From NCBI GenBank assembly GCA_963841635.1, contig CAWJDO010000002.1, positions 5,022,001-5,086,000 on the forward strand: a DNA stretch of 64,000 nucleotides. Reading direction: 5' to 3'. Source of the stretch: DASWZN01 sp963841635. Lineage in GTDB: Bacteria > Acidobacteriota > Terriglobia > Bryobacterales > Bryobacteraceae. The notes under the pieces were generated by a model. It saw only the letters and a program-made list of their open reading frames with translations, was not told the origin of the DNA and did not search any database. A program made the translations under genes and the position numbers. Below are positions 36,719 to 46,299 of the stretch, piece by piece (the stretch's first letter is position 1; each line of letters opens with the position of its first letter).

Positions 36719-39700
36719 GTGGCCCGGCGCCGGGAGGCTGCCGGTCTGGCGTTTGGTCTCCTGTGTCTGGCCGGCGGGTGCGCGCAGCACCCGCAGAGCA
36801 TACCGAACAGCCCGCTGACCACCGTCGAGCAGGTGCGCCAGCTCACGCCGGAGGCGGCTGGCGCGAAGGTGCCGGTGCGTCTCCACGGAACAGTTACCTA
36901 CGTCGATGCCCTCGTCCAGTTGCTGTTCGTGCAAGACGTCACAGGCGCAGTCCGGGTCGAAGGCCTGCGCCCCGGCATTGAAGAGAGGAATTCCGTGGAC
37001 GTTCAGGGGACGGTCGTCAGCGGCGGGTCCAGTCCCGAGGTGACCGGGGAGAGCATTTGGGTCGGCGACAGGCACAGCCCGCTTCCTACGCCGGCGCGTC
37101 CCAGCGCCCAAGATTTGGCCTCGGGGCGGTTCCAGTACCGCTACGTCGAGATCGAAGGCGTCGTGAGGTCGGCCGTTACGGACCATGGCGGCAGGTTTGC
37201 TCTGGTACTGCACGCTCTCGGCTGGGACATCAACGTCACGGTGAGAGACCAAGCGGCGTTCGATTATCATTCGCTCGTGGATGCCGTGGTCCGAGCACGG
37301 GGCGACGTCGTCACCAGCCTGGATGCTCGCGGCGTGCCCATCGGGGTGAAGCTGTGGCTACGAGCCATCAACGATGTCGGGGTCGTGACGCCGGCGCCCG
37401 CCGCGGCCGACGTTCCGGTCAGAAATGTTCGTTCGGTCCTTTCAACGGACCGCACGCGCCTATCAGACCATCGGATTCGCTTGCATGGCTCGGTTGCGCT
37501 CGAAGCGGACAGGCTGACCCTCCAGGATTCCACCGGCACGGTGCCGCTCCTCCCTGCCCCATACGAGTCCATCGAAGCCGGCCCCGCGCTCGACGTCTTG
37601 TGCTTTGTCGACGAGGCGCACGGAGCGCTGGGCCTGACCGCATGCACGGTCTGGGACCGGGCGCGCAAACAACGGAACCTTGCGCCATTGCCTGTGCTGA
37701 CCACCGTACGCCAGGTGAGGGATCTCTCGGAAGATCAAGCGAGGCTGGCGTACCCGGTCCATCTCCGCGCGGTGGTGACTTACAATAACCCGCTGCTTAC
37801 GAACACGTTCATACAGGACCAGACCGGGGGAATCTACATGTTTCTCCTCGGACAGTCCCGAGTCCCGCTGAGCGCCGGAGATCTGACGGAGATTGAGGGA
37901 TTCAGCGGCCCGGGCCAGTTTGCACCTGTGGTCAGCGGCACCAGTGTGCGCGTGATCGGCCAGCACGCCATGCCCGAACCACTTCGAGTCGACATGGAGC
38001 AGCTCTTCACGGGCATCGCAGACAGCAAGTGGGTGGAGGCGGATGGCGTCGTTCATTCGATTGGTCGGGAGGGAGGGCTTTTTGTCCTCGGCGTGAACTG
38101 GGGCGTCCACCACTTCGCGGCCTATATCTTCGGCTCTGCGAAACTGCCTGACTCCCTGCTCGACTCGCGTGTCCACATCTTCGGCGTCTGCGCCACTCTG
38201 TTCAATTTCAAGCGCCAGATCCTGGGCATACAGCTCTTCGTTCCCGACGCCAGCTTCATTCGCATGGAAAGCGCGGCACCTAGTGCCCCACCCCTGCATA
38301 GCATCGACCAGCTTCTGCAGTTCTCCTCCTCCTCCCATTTCGGAGAGCGCTCCAGAGTTCGTGGCGTGGTCATTCTGACCGAGCGGACTGGCCCCACCTA
38401 CGTCAGCGATTCCAACGCGGGCGTCTTGATCCAGGACCACCCCCCGGCGGACCTCAAGGTCGGTGATTGGGTCGAGGTGACCGGTCTCCCGGTCTCCGTC
38501 CCCGGGCTGTTCAATCCCGTCTTCCGCGACGTCGGAATTCAGAGGCTGGGCCACACCGGGCCGCCTAAGCCGAGACAGGTGACTGCCACTGACGTTCTCG
38601 ACAACGGTTATGACGCACAACTGATTCAAGTCGATGCGGTGCTGGTCGATCAGGGCGATGTCCAAGGGAACCAGACGCTGCTGCTACAGGCCGGGGACCG
38701 CCGGTTTGAGGCCCGCATCGACCAGCAGCGGCTGCCACCGCTCGAGAAAGGCAGCCTGCTTCGCGTCACCGGAGTCACTTCGATCCAGACCTACGAAACG
38801 CAGCAAACCGTGCTGCCGCGGACGTTCTCGATGCTGTTGCGGTCCGCGGACGACATCGTGGTGCTCCGGTCGGCCCCCTGGTTGACGGCGGAGCGGACCT
38901 TGCGGCTGCTGGGCTTCGTGTGCGCGGTGGCGCTGCTGGCGCTCGCCTGGATCGGCGTGTTGCGCCGCCGTGTGCGACAGCAGACCGCCGAGCTGCGCGA
39001 ATCCCGCCAGATGCTCCGGTTGGTCCTGGACCATATTCCGCAGCGGGTATTCTGGAAGGATCGCGAGGGCCGCTTTCTGGGATGCAACAAGGCCTTCGTG
39101 GGCGATGTCGGCGTTCCCACGCCGCAGGACATCGTGGGCAAGACCGTTTACGACTTATCCCAGCAGAGGGCTACGGGCGACCTCCACGCCGGCTATGATC
39201 GGCAGGTCATGGAAACCGGCCAGGCGGTGATCGGCTACGAGACCTCCATGGTCTTTGTGGGCGGCACAGAGCGCGACGTGCGCGTCTCCAAAGTTCCCCT
39301 GCCTGGCCCCATTGGCGGCATCATCGGCGTTCTGGGAACCTACGAGGACATCACCGAAAGCAAACGCACCGCGGAGAAGCTGGAGCGCTTCAGCGTGGAA
39401 CTGGCCGAGACCAACGAGGAACTCAGACGCTTCACCAACATCGTGTCGCATGACCTGCGCGCCCCCTTGGTGAGCCTCAAGGGTTTCTCCGCCGATCTCC
39501 GCCAGTGCATCGGCACGCTCCGCGAGTCGGAGGAGGACCTGCTGGCGAATCTGCCGAAGCCGAAGCAGGCCGCGGTGACGCAGGCTCTTCAAGAGACAAT
39601 CCCGGAGGATCTGGGCTTCATCGAGAGCTCGGTGACCCGCATGGACCACCTGACCGGGGCGCTGCTCCAGTTGTCGCGGGCCGGGCACCGGGAGTTTCAC

Positions 39701-40150
39701 ATGGAAGAACTCGACGCCGGAGCAGTGCTACAGGAAACCGTGGGCAGCCTGGCGCACCAGATCCAGAGCCGCAACATAGCATTGAAGACTAGCCCGCTGC
39801 CGCCCATCACCAGCGACCGCGCCGCCATCGAACAGATCTTCGGCAACCTGCTCGACAACGCCATCAAGTACTTGGACCCGCAGCGGCCGGGGCAGATCGA
39901 GGTGTCGGCCGAGGAGACGGCCGATGCGACGGTTTTCCACGTGCGGGACAACGGCCGCGGCATCGCGGAAGACGATATGGACAAGGTGTTTGCGCCTTTC
40001 CGCCGGGCCGGCGCCCAGGATGTTCCTGGAGAGGGCATGGGCCTGGCATTCGTGCGTACGTTGCTTCATCGCCTGGGTGGAAGAATCGAGTGTCACTCCC
40101 AGCTTGGCGTCGGAACAACTTTCAGCTTCATATTACCGAGAGTGGGATAA
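36719..40150 (+). CDS. Sensor histidine kinase with OB-like repeat sensor (HK2)
   Basis: About 1,143 residues from a GTG at 36,719, chosen because it places a lipoprotein-like leader (LAFGLLCLAGGC) at the N-terminus, as in HK1; ATGs at 36,539 and 36,395 are alternatives. Architecture repeats HK1: six or so OB-like units (VRLHGTVTYVD, VEIEGVVRSA, VHLRAVVTYN, SRVRGVVILT), transmembrane helix near 730, PAS 760-880, SHDLRAPL near 910, HATPase to the end (GRGIAEDDMDKVFAPFRRAG). The catalytic halves of HK1 and HK2 are nearly identical while the sensors differ, so they may respond to different ligands. Only the first few codons of a response regulator (MNSSADV, 40,160) follow it. Confidence 0.87.
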   Translation: MARRREAAGLAFGLLCLAGGCAQHPQSIPNSPLTTVEQVRQLTPEAAGAKVPVRLHGTVTYVDALVQLLFVQDVTGAVRVEGLRPGIEERNSVDVQGTVVSGGSSPEVTGESIWVGDRHSPLPTPARPSAQDLASGRFQYRYVEIEGVVRSAVTDHGGRFALVLHALGWDINVTVRDQAAFDYHSLVDAVVRARGDVVTSLDARGVPIGVKLWLRAINDVGVVTPAPAAADVPVRNVRSVLSTDRTRLSDHRIRLHGSVALEADRLTLQDSTGTVPLLPAPYESIEAGPALDVLCFVDEAHGALGLTACTVWDRARKQRNLAPLPVLTTVRQVRDLSEDQARLAYPVHLRAVVTYNNPLLTNTFIQDQTGGIYMFLLGQSRVPLSAGDLTEIEGFSGPGQFAPVVSGTSVRVIGQHAMPEPLRVDMEQLFTGIADSKWVEADGVVHSIGREGGLFVLGVNWGVHHFAAYIFGSAKLPDSLLDSRVHIFGVCATLFNFKRQILGIQLFVPDASFIRMESAAPSAPPLHSIDQLLQFSSSSHFGERSRVRGVVILTERTGPTYVSDSNAGVLIQDHPPADLKVGDWVEVTGLPVSVPGLFNPVFRDVGIQRLGHTGPPKPRQVTATDVLDNGYDAQLIQVDAVLVDQGDVQGNQTLLLQAGDRRFEARIDQQRLPPLEKGSLLRVTGVTSIQTYETQQTVLPRTFSMLLRSADDIVVLRSAPWLTAERTLRLLGFVCAVALLALAWIGVLRRRVRQQTAELRESRQMLRLVLDHIPQRVFWKDREGRFLGCNKAFVGDVGVPTPQDIVGKTVYDLSQQRATGDLHAGYDRQVMETGQAVIGYETSMVFVGGTERDVRVSKVPLPGPIGGIIGVLGTYEDITESKRTAEKLERFSVELAETNEELRRFTNIVSHDLRAPLVSLKGFSADLRQCIGTLRESEEDLLANLPKPKQAAVTQALQETIPEDLGFIESSVTRMDHLTGALLQLSRAGHREFHMEELDAGAVLQETVGSLAHQIQSRNIALKTSPLPPITSDRAAIEQIFGNLLDNAIKYLDPQRPGQIEVSAEETADATVFHVRDNGRGIAEDDMDKVFAPFRRAGAQDVPGEGMGLAFVRTLLHRLGGRIECHSQLGVGTTFSFILPRVG

Positions 40151-40168
40151 GAAGAACCTATGAACAGT

Positions 40169-40567
40169 TCAGCGGATGTCCTGAGGCGATTCCGCCGCAG
40201 ACACATGAGGAGGCGGTTCCGAGAGGACCTTGGAAACGAAACGGACTAAGTGCCGCGGATCGAAGGGTTCAGAAATCAGTCCGCACCGTGGAACGTGCGG
40301 GCAACTGTCGCAGCCTGGATCGGATCCTGACATCAGGATCACTCGGGTCCGCGGACACAGCGGTGCCACCCGACGTGCGAGTTCATGGACGTCCATGCCG
40401 GGCATGATGATGTCAGTTGGCACGAGGTCCACCCGCCGGAATAACACATTCGTATGGCTTCCTCCGGGTCGGGGGCAAGCTTCAACGTCGTAGCCGGCGG
40501 CGCGTAGAACCGTACACGCGAGCGTCCTGATGACCGCTTCGTCTTCGACAACGAGGATTCGGGGCAT
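40169..40567 (-). CDS. Receiver-domain protein with altered active-site lysine (RR5)
   Basis: 132 residues starting MPRILVVEDEAVIRTLACTV. Acidic pocket VEDE, phosphoacceptor TDIIMPGMD and the Thr/Ser position (VILMSGSDP) are present. Where receivers have the invariant K-P-F, this one reads LISEPFDPRHL, Glu for Lys. It also has three clustered cysteines (GCDSCPHVPRC). It overlaps the RR remnant after HK2 on the other strand. It may be phosphorylation-independent or degenerate. Confidence 0.72.
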   Translation of the reverse strand: MPRILVVEDEAVIRTLACTVLRAAGYDVEACPRPGGSHTNVLFRRVDLVPTDIIMPGMDVHELARRVAPLCPRTRVILMSGSDPGCDSCPHVPRCGLISEPFDPRHLVRFVSKVLSEPPPHVSAAESPQDIR

Positions 40568-40759
40568 AACAACAGGATTTCTGCGGCGGACTCAACTTCT
40601 TCTCTGCGTAATCGAGATCCGGGAGCCTGGAAGCACGACGTCGCTTCGTGGGTGAGGCGGTAGGCATATGCAGCGCGCCGGCCGCCAGACTCCCTGGCCA
40701 CCGGGAGGCGAAGCGGTGGTGAACTTCGTCTTAGCCTCGGATGCAGGCTCGCTATTTGC

Positions 40760-40783
40760 GAATATTCCAGGAATCGAATATTC
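40760..40783. promoter_or_regulatory. Operator-like pair of palindromes upstream of arsR
   Basis: GAATATTC, itself a palindrome, occurs at 40,760-40,767 and 40,776-40,783, 16 bases apart, ending 7 bases before the ArsR start codon. AT-rich palindromes like this are bound by ArsR/SmtB repressors. Position suggests autorepression of arsR and the following operon. Confidence 0.7.
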
Positions 40784-40790
40784 TAATATC

Positions 40791-41147
40791 ATGCAGAGCA
40801 TGCTGCGCGAGTATAAGGCCAGCATCTTTCATGCGCTCGCGCATCCCACGCGCATCGCGATTGTAGAGGTGCTGCGGGACGGCGAGGTCTCGGCGCGGAC
40901 CATCCAGGATCGGCTCGGCGTCGAGCAGGCTAACCTGTCGCAACACCTTGCGATTCTGCGCAGCCGGCAGATCGTCTCCACCCGCAAGGAAGGCAATCAG
41001 GTTTTCTACTCCTTGCGCAATAAGGCGCTGGTCAAAGTTCTCGAGATGATGCGCCGGTACTTTCAAGCGCACCTAGCCGAGGAAGTTCAGATGCTCGGCG
41101 AGATCGAAGCGGAAGATCCGGCCCGGCGCAGGGAGCGGCTGAATTGA
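40791..41147 (+). CDS. ArsR-family transcriptional regulator of the Ehr operon
   Basis: 118 residues. A winged helix-turn-helix (HPTRIAIVEVLRDGEVSA, LGVEQANLSQHLAILRSRQI, then the wing TRKEGNQVFYSL) fills most of it. There is no cysteine at all, so classical Cys-based metal sensing is excluded; a histidine or redox-independent ligand, or a protein partner, is more likely. Its last codons overlap the TTG of hyfB by 4 bases (TTGA), so it is the first gene of the operon. The ATG at 40,791 follows the operator directly; an ATG at 40,800 is possible. Confidence 0.85.
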   Translation: MQSMLREYKASIFHALAHPTRIAIVEVLRDGEVSARTIQDRLGVEQANLSQHLAILRSRQIVSTRKEGNQVFYSLRNKALVKVLEMMRRYFQAHLAEEVQMLGEIEAEDPARRRERLN

Positions 41148-43175
41148 CCTTCTTTACCGCCGGTCTGATCGCTTACCTGGCGGGAGCCGCCGCCGGGCTC
41201 GCCGGTTTCCACGCGGCACGGCGCGCCCGGATATGGGCTTTCGGCTTCGCGCTGGCGGGCGCGCTGCTGGAGACCATCGCCGCGCTCGCGGTCCTCGCGC
41301 GGGGCGGCGCGATCACCTGGAATCTGCCGACCGGCGTGCCTCTGTTTGCGTGGGCCATCCGGATCAACGCCCTTTCGGCGTACTTCACCTTGACGCTGGG
41401 CATAATCGCCGTATCGGTTTCGGTTTACTCGTTCGGCTATGTGCGTCCGATGGAAGGCCGGCGAAACGTCGGCGTCCTGGGCTGCTTCTACAACGTTCTC
41501 CTGCTTGGGATCACGCTGGTGTTCGCGGCCGGGAACGCGTTCTTCTTCCTAGTGGCTTGGGAGATCATGGCGCTCGCGGCGTGGGCGCTGGTGAGCTTCG
41601 AACACGAAAAGGAGCGGACGCGGCGGGCGGGAATGGTGTTTCTGATCATGTCCCACGCCGGCTCCGGGTTGCTGTTGGCGGGCTTCCTTATCCTGGCGCG
41701 GGCGGCGGGCGGAAGCCTCGATTTCGTCGCCTTTCACCACGCCGCTTCGACGCTTCTACCGTGGGAACAAGGCGCGGTATTTCTGCTGTGCTTTTTCGGG
41801 TTCGGAGTGAAGGCCGGAGTGATCCCGCTGCATGTCTGGCTCCCGGAGGCCCATCCCGTGGCGCCCAGCAACATCTCCGCGCTGATGTCCGGCATCGTCA
41901 TCAAGACAGGTATCTACGGGATGGCGCTGGTGTTCTTCGATTTCTTCGACACGCCGCCGGCCTGGGCGGGAATCCTGGTGCTGAGCGCGGGCGTACTCTC
42001 GGCGCTGCTGGGCGTACTGTACGCGCTGATGGAGCACGATTTGAAGCGCCTACTGGCGTACCACAGCATCGAGAACATCGGCATCATTCTGATCGGGTTC
42101 GGCGCGGCCGTGGTCTTCCGGGCGCTGGGGCATCCGATGCTGGCGGCGCGTGGCGCTGATTGCCGGACTGTATCACACCCTGAACCACGCGATCTTCAAG
42201 TCCCTGCTTTTCCTGGGCGCGGGCGCCGTTCACTACTCCACGCGCACCCGGAACATGGAGGAGATGGGCGGGCTCATCCGCCGGATGCCTTTTACGGCGC
42301 TGTGCTTCCTGATAGGCGCGATTGCGATCTCAGGCTTGCCACCACTGAACGGCTTCGTCAGCGAATGGCTCACTTACCAGGCGCTGTTGGCGGGTTTCGG
42401 AAGCACCCCGAGCCTCACACGTATGATCTTCCCGATCGCGGGCGCGCTGCTGGCGCTGACAGCGGCGCTGGCGGCGGCCTGTTTCGTGAAGGCGTTCGGC
42501 ATCTCCTTTCTCGCGCTGCCGAGGAGCGAGAACGCCGCCGGGGCCGAAGAAGTGCCGCTCTCAATGCAGTTCGGAATGGCGTTCCTGGCGGCCGGCTGCC
42601 TGGCGCTCGGGCTCGGCGCCACATTGTTTCTGCCAGTTTTCGATCCCATCACCGAGCAACTCGTCGGCGTCCGTGCCAGCTCGGCTCTGACCGCAGCCGG
42701 CGGGTTTGCCCTCTCCGCGGGATCGTCGCATGCCGGAACGGTTTCGACAGTGGGGATCGCCGCCATGCTGGTCCTGCTTTCGGGCTTGCCGGCGCTGTTG
42801 TGGCTGGCGTGGGGCCGCGCCGCGCGGCGTGCCACCGGGTCAACCTGGGATTGCGGCCTGCCGGGCCTTACCGCCGATAACGAATACACCGCGACCGGAT
42901 TCTCCAAACCCATCCGCATGATCTTCTCGGCGCTGTATCGGCCGAGGCGCGAGATTCAGGCCGAATACGAAGTGTCGCCCTATTACCCGACGGCCATCCG
43001 TTTCGAGAGTGACATCGAACGCCCCTTCGAGAAGCACATGTACGATCCCTTCCGCGACTGGCTGTTTCGAGTGGCCGGACGCATGCGGTCCGTGCAGGCC
43101 GGCAGCATACACGCTTACCTGGCCTACATCTTCGTCGCGCTGCTGGCCCTGCTGCTATTTGGAGTTCGCGGATGA
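41144..43175 (+). CDS. hyfB: Hydrogenase-4-type antiporter-like subunit HyfB, frameshifted
   Basis: About 677 residues if the frame is restored, the normal size. The first frame (41,144 to about 42,145) has the proton-pumping subunit signature (GFGVKAGVIPLHVWLPEAHP, LLAYHSIENIGIILIG). The second frame (from about 42,150) continues LIAGLYHTLNHAIFKSLLFL and ends at 43,175. Near 42,147 GCGGCGCGTGGCGCTG has one base too many compared with the expected L-A-A-V-A-L. The subunit should sit in the membrane and move H+ or Na+. Translation starts at a TTG overlapping arsR. Whether the extra base is real or an assembly error cannot be told here. Confidence 0.88.
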
Positions 43176-44112
43176 TGGGAACGGCCTTGAAAGTCGTGGC
43201 GCAGCTGATGCTCCTGCTGCTGCTCGCGCCGCTGGTCAGCGGCCTTATCAAGACCCTGAAGGCCCGCTTGCAGATGCGCCGCGGACCGGGCCTGCTGCAA
43301 TCGTACTTCGACATTTATAAGCTGCTTCGCAAGGGCATGGTGATTCCCGACACGGCGTCGTGGCTGTTTTCGGCCACGCCCTACGTGGTGTTCGTGGCGA
43401 CGCTGCTGGCGGGGCTTATGGCGCCGATGGTGGCGGCCGATACGCCGGTCGGACTTTTCGGCGGAGTGCTTGCGGTGGTGTATCTGTTGGGCCTGGGCCG
43501 GTTCTTCGTGGCGCTGAGCGGCCTGGATACGGGCAGCTCGTTCGGCGGCCTCGGAAGCAGCCGGGAGATGACCGTCTCGGCGCTGGCCGAGCCCACGCTG
43601 ATGCTGGCCGTATTCACGGTGGCGATCGGCGCGGGCTCCACCTCGCTCGCGGAGATCGCACGCGTGGCCATCAACCAGCAATGGCGTTTTCTCGCGCCTT
43701 CGCAGGCGCTGGCGTTCGCCGCGCTGTTCCTGGTGCTGATCGCCGAGACCGGGCGCATCCCGGTGGACAATCCGGCGACGCACCTCGAACTGACCATGAT
43801 TCACGAAGCCATGATCCTGGAATACTCCGGGCCGTATCTGGCACTGATCGAATGGGCCGCTTCCATCAAGCAACTGGTTCTGATGACGCTGATGATCAAC
43901 GTGTTCTGGCCGTTCGGCCTCGCCGCGGCGTGGTCGCCGACGGCGTATTGACGGGACTAGGCTGGCTCGCGCTGAAGCTGCTGATTCTGAGCTGTACGGT
44001 CGTGCTGGTGGAGACGGCCAACGCCAAAATGCGCCTGTTCCGCGTTCCCGAGTTGATGGCGGTGGCGTTTACGTTAGGGGCGCTGGCGCTGATCTCCACG
44101 TTCCTCTTTTAG
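43172..44112 (+). CDS. hyfC: HyfC/NuoH-like membrane subunit, frameshifted
   Basis: About 312 residues when joined. Frame 1 (43,172-43,940) carries the NuoH/HyfC loop (RRGPGLLQSYFDIYKLLRKG, ETGRIPVDNPATHLELTMIH). The stop at 43,951 follows a change of frame near 43,930-43,945. The second frame goes on VLTGLGWLALKLLILSCTVV and VETANAKMRLFRVPEL to 44,112, the usual C-terminus. It anchors the peripheral arm to the membrane. ATG overlaps the hyfB stop (ATGA). A single-base change is enough to restore the gene. Confidence 0.88.
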
Positions 44113-44120
44113 AGACTGCC

Positions 44121-44801
44121 ATGGATCTTCTGCACAACCCGGAGTTCGGCGACAAGCTGGTGACGCTGATGGCGGCCTTTGTCCTGGTGCTCCAGATCGC
44201 CATGGTCGGACAGCGCTCGCTGGTGATGAATATCCGGCTGTTCGCGTCCCAGTCGTTCCTGCTGGGCGCGATCGCCGGCGCGATCGCCTGGTACAACCAC
44301 GCGCCGCACATCTTTATCGCCGCCACTATGACGATTCTGCTCAAAGCGATTCTCGTCCCGATTTTGCTGGAGCGGCTGGTGGACCGGATCGACATCCACC
44401 ACGAGATCGCGCCGATCGTGAACACGCCGCTCTCGATCATGATCTCCGGCGCCCTCACGCTGGTGGCGTACGTGGTGGGCGAGTCCTTCTACCACCCGGA
44501 AGCGGGCGCGGCCAGTCTTGGGCACAACACGCTGGCGGTTGCGATTTCGCTGTTTCTCATCGGCTTCTTCATGATGATCAACCGGCGCAAGGCGCTGACG
44601 CAGGTGCTGGCGCTGCTGACGCTTGAAAACGGTATCTTCCTGGCCGCCATCTGCCTGACTTACGGCATGCCTTTGATTGTCGAGTTGGGCGTGTTCTTCG
44701 ATGTTCTGGTTGCGGTGCTGGTTCTCGGCATTCTGATCTTCCGCATTCGGGAGTCGTTCGAATCCATGGACGTCAGCAAACTGCGCAGGTTGAGAGGCTG
44801 A
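44121..44801 (+). CDS. hyfE: HyfE-like membrane subunit
   Basis: 226 residues with about seven transmembrane helices, resembling HyfE, which corresponds to NuoK plus an extension (LTQVLALLTLENGIFLAAIC, LIVELGVFFDVLVAVLVLGI). It is the only membrane subunit in the operon without a frameshift. It begins 8 bases after hyfC and ends 3 bases before hyfF. Confidence 0.88.
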   Translation: MDLLHNPEFGDKLVTLMAAFVLVLQIAMVGQRSLVMNIRLFASQSFLLGAIAGAIAWYNHAPHIFIAATMTILLKAILVPILLERLVDRIDIHHEIAPIVNTPLSIMISGALTLVAYVVGESFYHPEAGAASLGHNTLAVAISLFLIGFFMMINRRKALTQVLALLTLENGIFLAAICLTYGMPLIVELGVFFDVLVAVLVLGILIFRIRESFESMDVSKLRRLRG

Positions 44802-44804
44802 CGG

Positions 44805-46296
44805 ATGATCCTGCCGATTCTGCTTCTCATCCCGTTCGCTGGCCGGCGTCTTCTCGGCGCTTGCCCGCACCCGGCGCGCCATGGAAATCGCCAATCTGGC
44901 CGCGTTCGGAATCTCGTTCCTCGTGTCGCTCGTCATCGCGCAGCAAGTGCTGAGCGCCGGATTCGTGTCCTTGTGGGGCGGCTTTCTGTACGCCGACCAC
45001 CTCAGCGCGCTGGTGTGCCTGCTGACCGCGTCGGTGTCACTGATTTGCGCCGTCTATGCCGTCGGCTATCTGCGCGAAGACGAGCGGAGCGGGGCGTTCG
45101 ACGACGAGGGCGCCGCCACCACCACGTCGCAACTCCGCAAGTACTACACGCTGACACCTTTGTTCGTCGCCTCGATGTTCCTGGTCGCGCTGGCGGGCAA
45201 CCTGGGAGTGATGTGGGTGGCCATCGAAGCGACCACCCTGGCCTCGGTGTTCCTGGTGACGTTCTACGGGAAAGCGACTTCGCTCGAAGCCGCGTGGAAG
45301 TACGCCATGATCGGCGGCGTCGGGCTGTCGATGGCGCTGTTCGGAACCGTGCTCGCCTACTACGCCGGCCACCACCTTGCGGGCACGGACACGATTGCGG
45401 GATTGAACTGGTCCGTACTGGCGCGCCGCGCGTCGCAACTGGACAAGACCACCATGCGCCTGGCGTTCATCATGGCGCTGCTGGGGTACGGAACCAAGGC
45501 CGGCCTTGCGCCCATGCACACCTGGAAACCGGATGCGTATAGCGAGGCTCCGGTGCCTGCCGCGGCCATCCTCTCGACGGCCATGCTCAACTGCGCGCTG
45601 TACGGACTGATCCGCTTCTACATCCTGACAAGCCGCTCGGTGGGCCCGGAGTTTCCAGGCAGGCTGCTGCTGATCTTCGGTGTGTTGTCGATGGGTATCT
45701 CGGTGCCGTTCGTGCTGGTCCAGAAGAATTTCCGGCGGCTGCTGGCGTATCACACGATCGACCACGCGGGCATCATGGCGATGGCTCTCGGCGTGGGCGG
45801 AAAGCTCGCTGCGCTCGGCCTGATGCTGCACATGACCTATCACACGGTCGCCAAGTCGCTCCTGTTTCTGTGCGCCGGCAACGTCTACCAGCGCTACAAA
45901 ACCGACCTGTTCGCCAAGGTCAAAGGCGGCGTGATTCACGTGATGCCCGCCACCGGCGCGGTGTTCCTCATGGCGACGCTCGCCATCGTCGGCATGCCCC
46001 CGTTCAGTCTCTTCCAAAGCGAATTCATCATCGTGCGGGCGGCCTTCGGCGCGGGGTACTACACCGCCACGGCGCTCTTCATTCTGTTTGGGACCGGCAT
46101 CTTTGCGGGCGCGGCGCTGCACGTCGGCGGAATGGTGTTGGGGCCCGCGCCGCAGGAGCCCGAAACTCCGCTGCTTCCCTGGCGCGATTTTTCAATGCTG
46201 GCCCTGGCGGCGGTCCTGGTGATCATCGCTTTCTGGCTGCCGGGCCCGCTGTTGGAACTGATACGCGGCGCTGCCAATGTGGTGACGGGAGGCTGA
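44805..46296 (+). CDS. hyfF: Hydrogenase-4-type antiporter-like subunit HyfF, frameshift near the start
   Basis: About 496 residues when joined. The expected first residues MILPILLLIPFA are at 44,805; after about 12 codons a surplus base (TTCGCTGGCC near 44,840) shifts the frame, and the rest reads from A-G-V-F-S-A-L-A-R-T into MEIANLAAFGISF (ATG at 44,881). Core motifs: GYGTKAGLAPMHTWKPDAYS, RLLAYHTIDHAGIMAMALG, KSLLFLCAGN. Proton or sodium translocation is expected. Translation from the ATG at 44,881 would lose only the first helix. Confidence 0.88.
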
Positions 46297-46299
46297 CGC

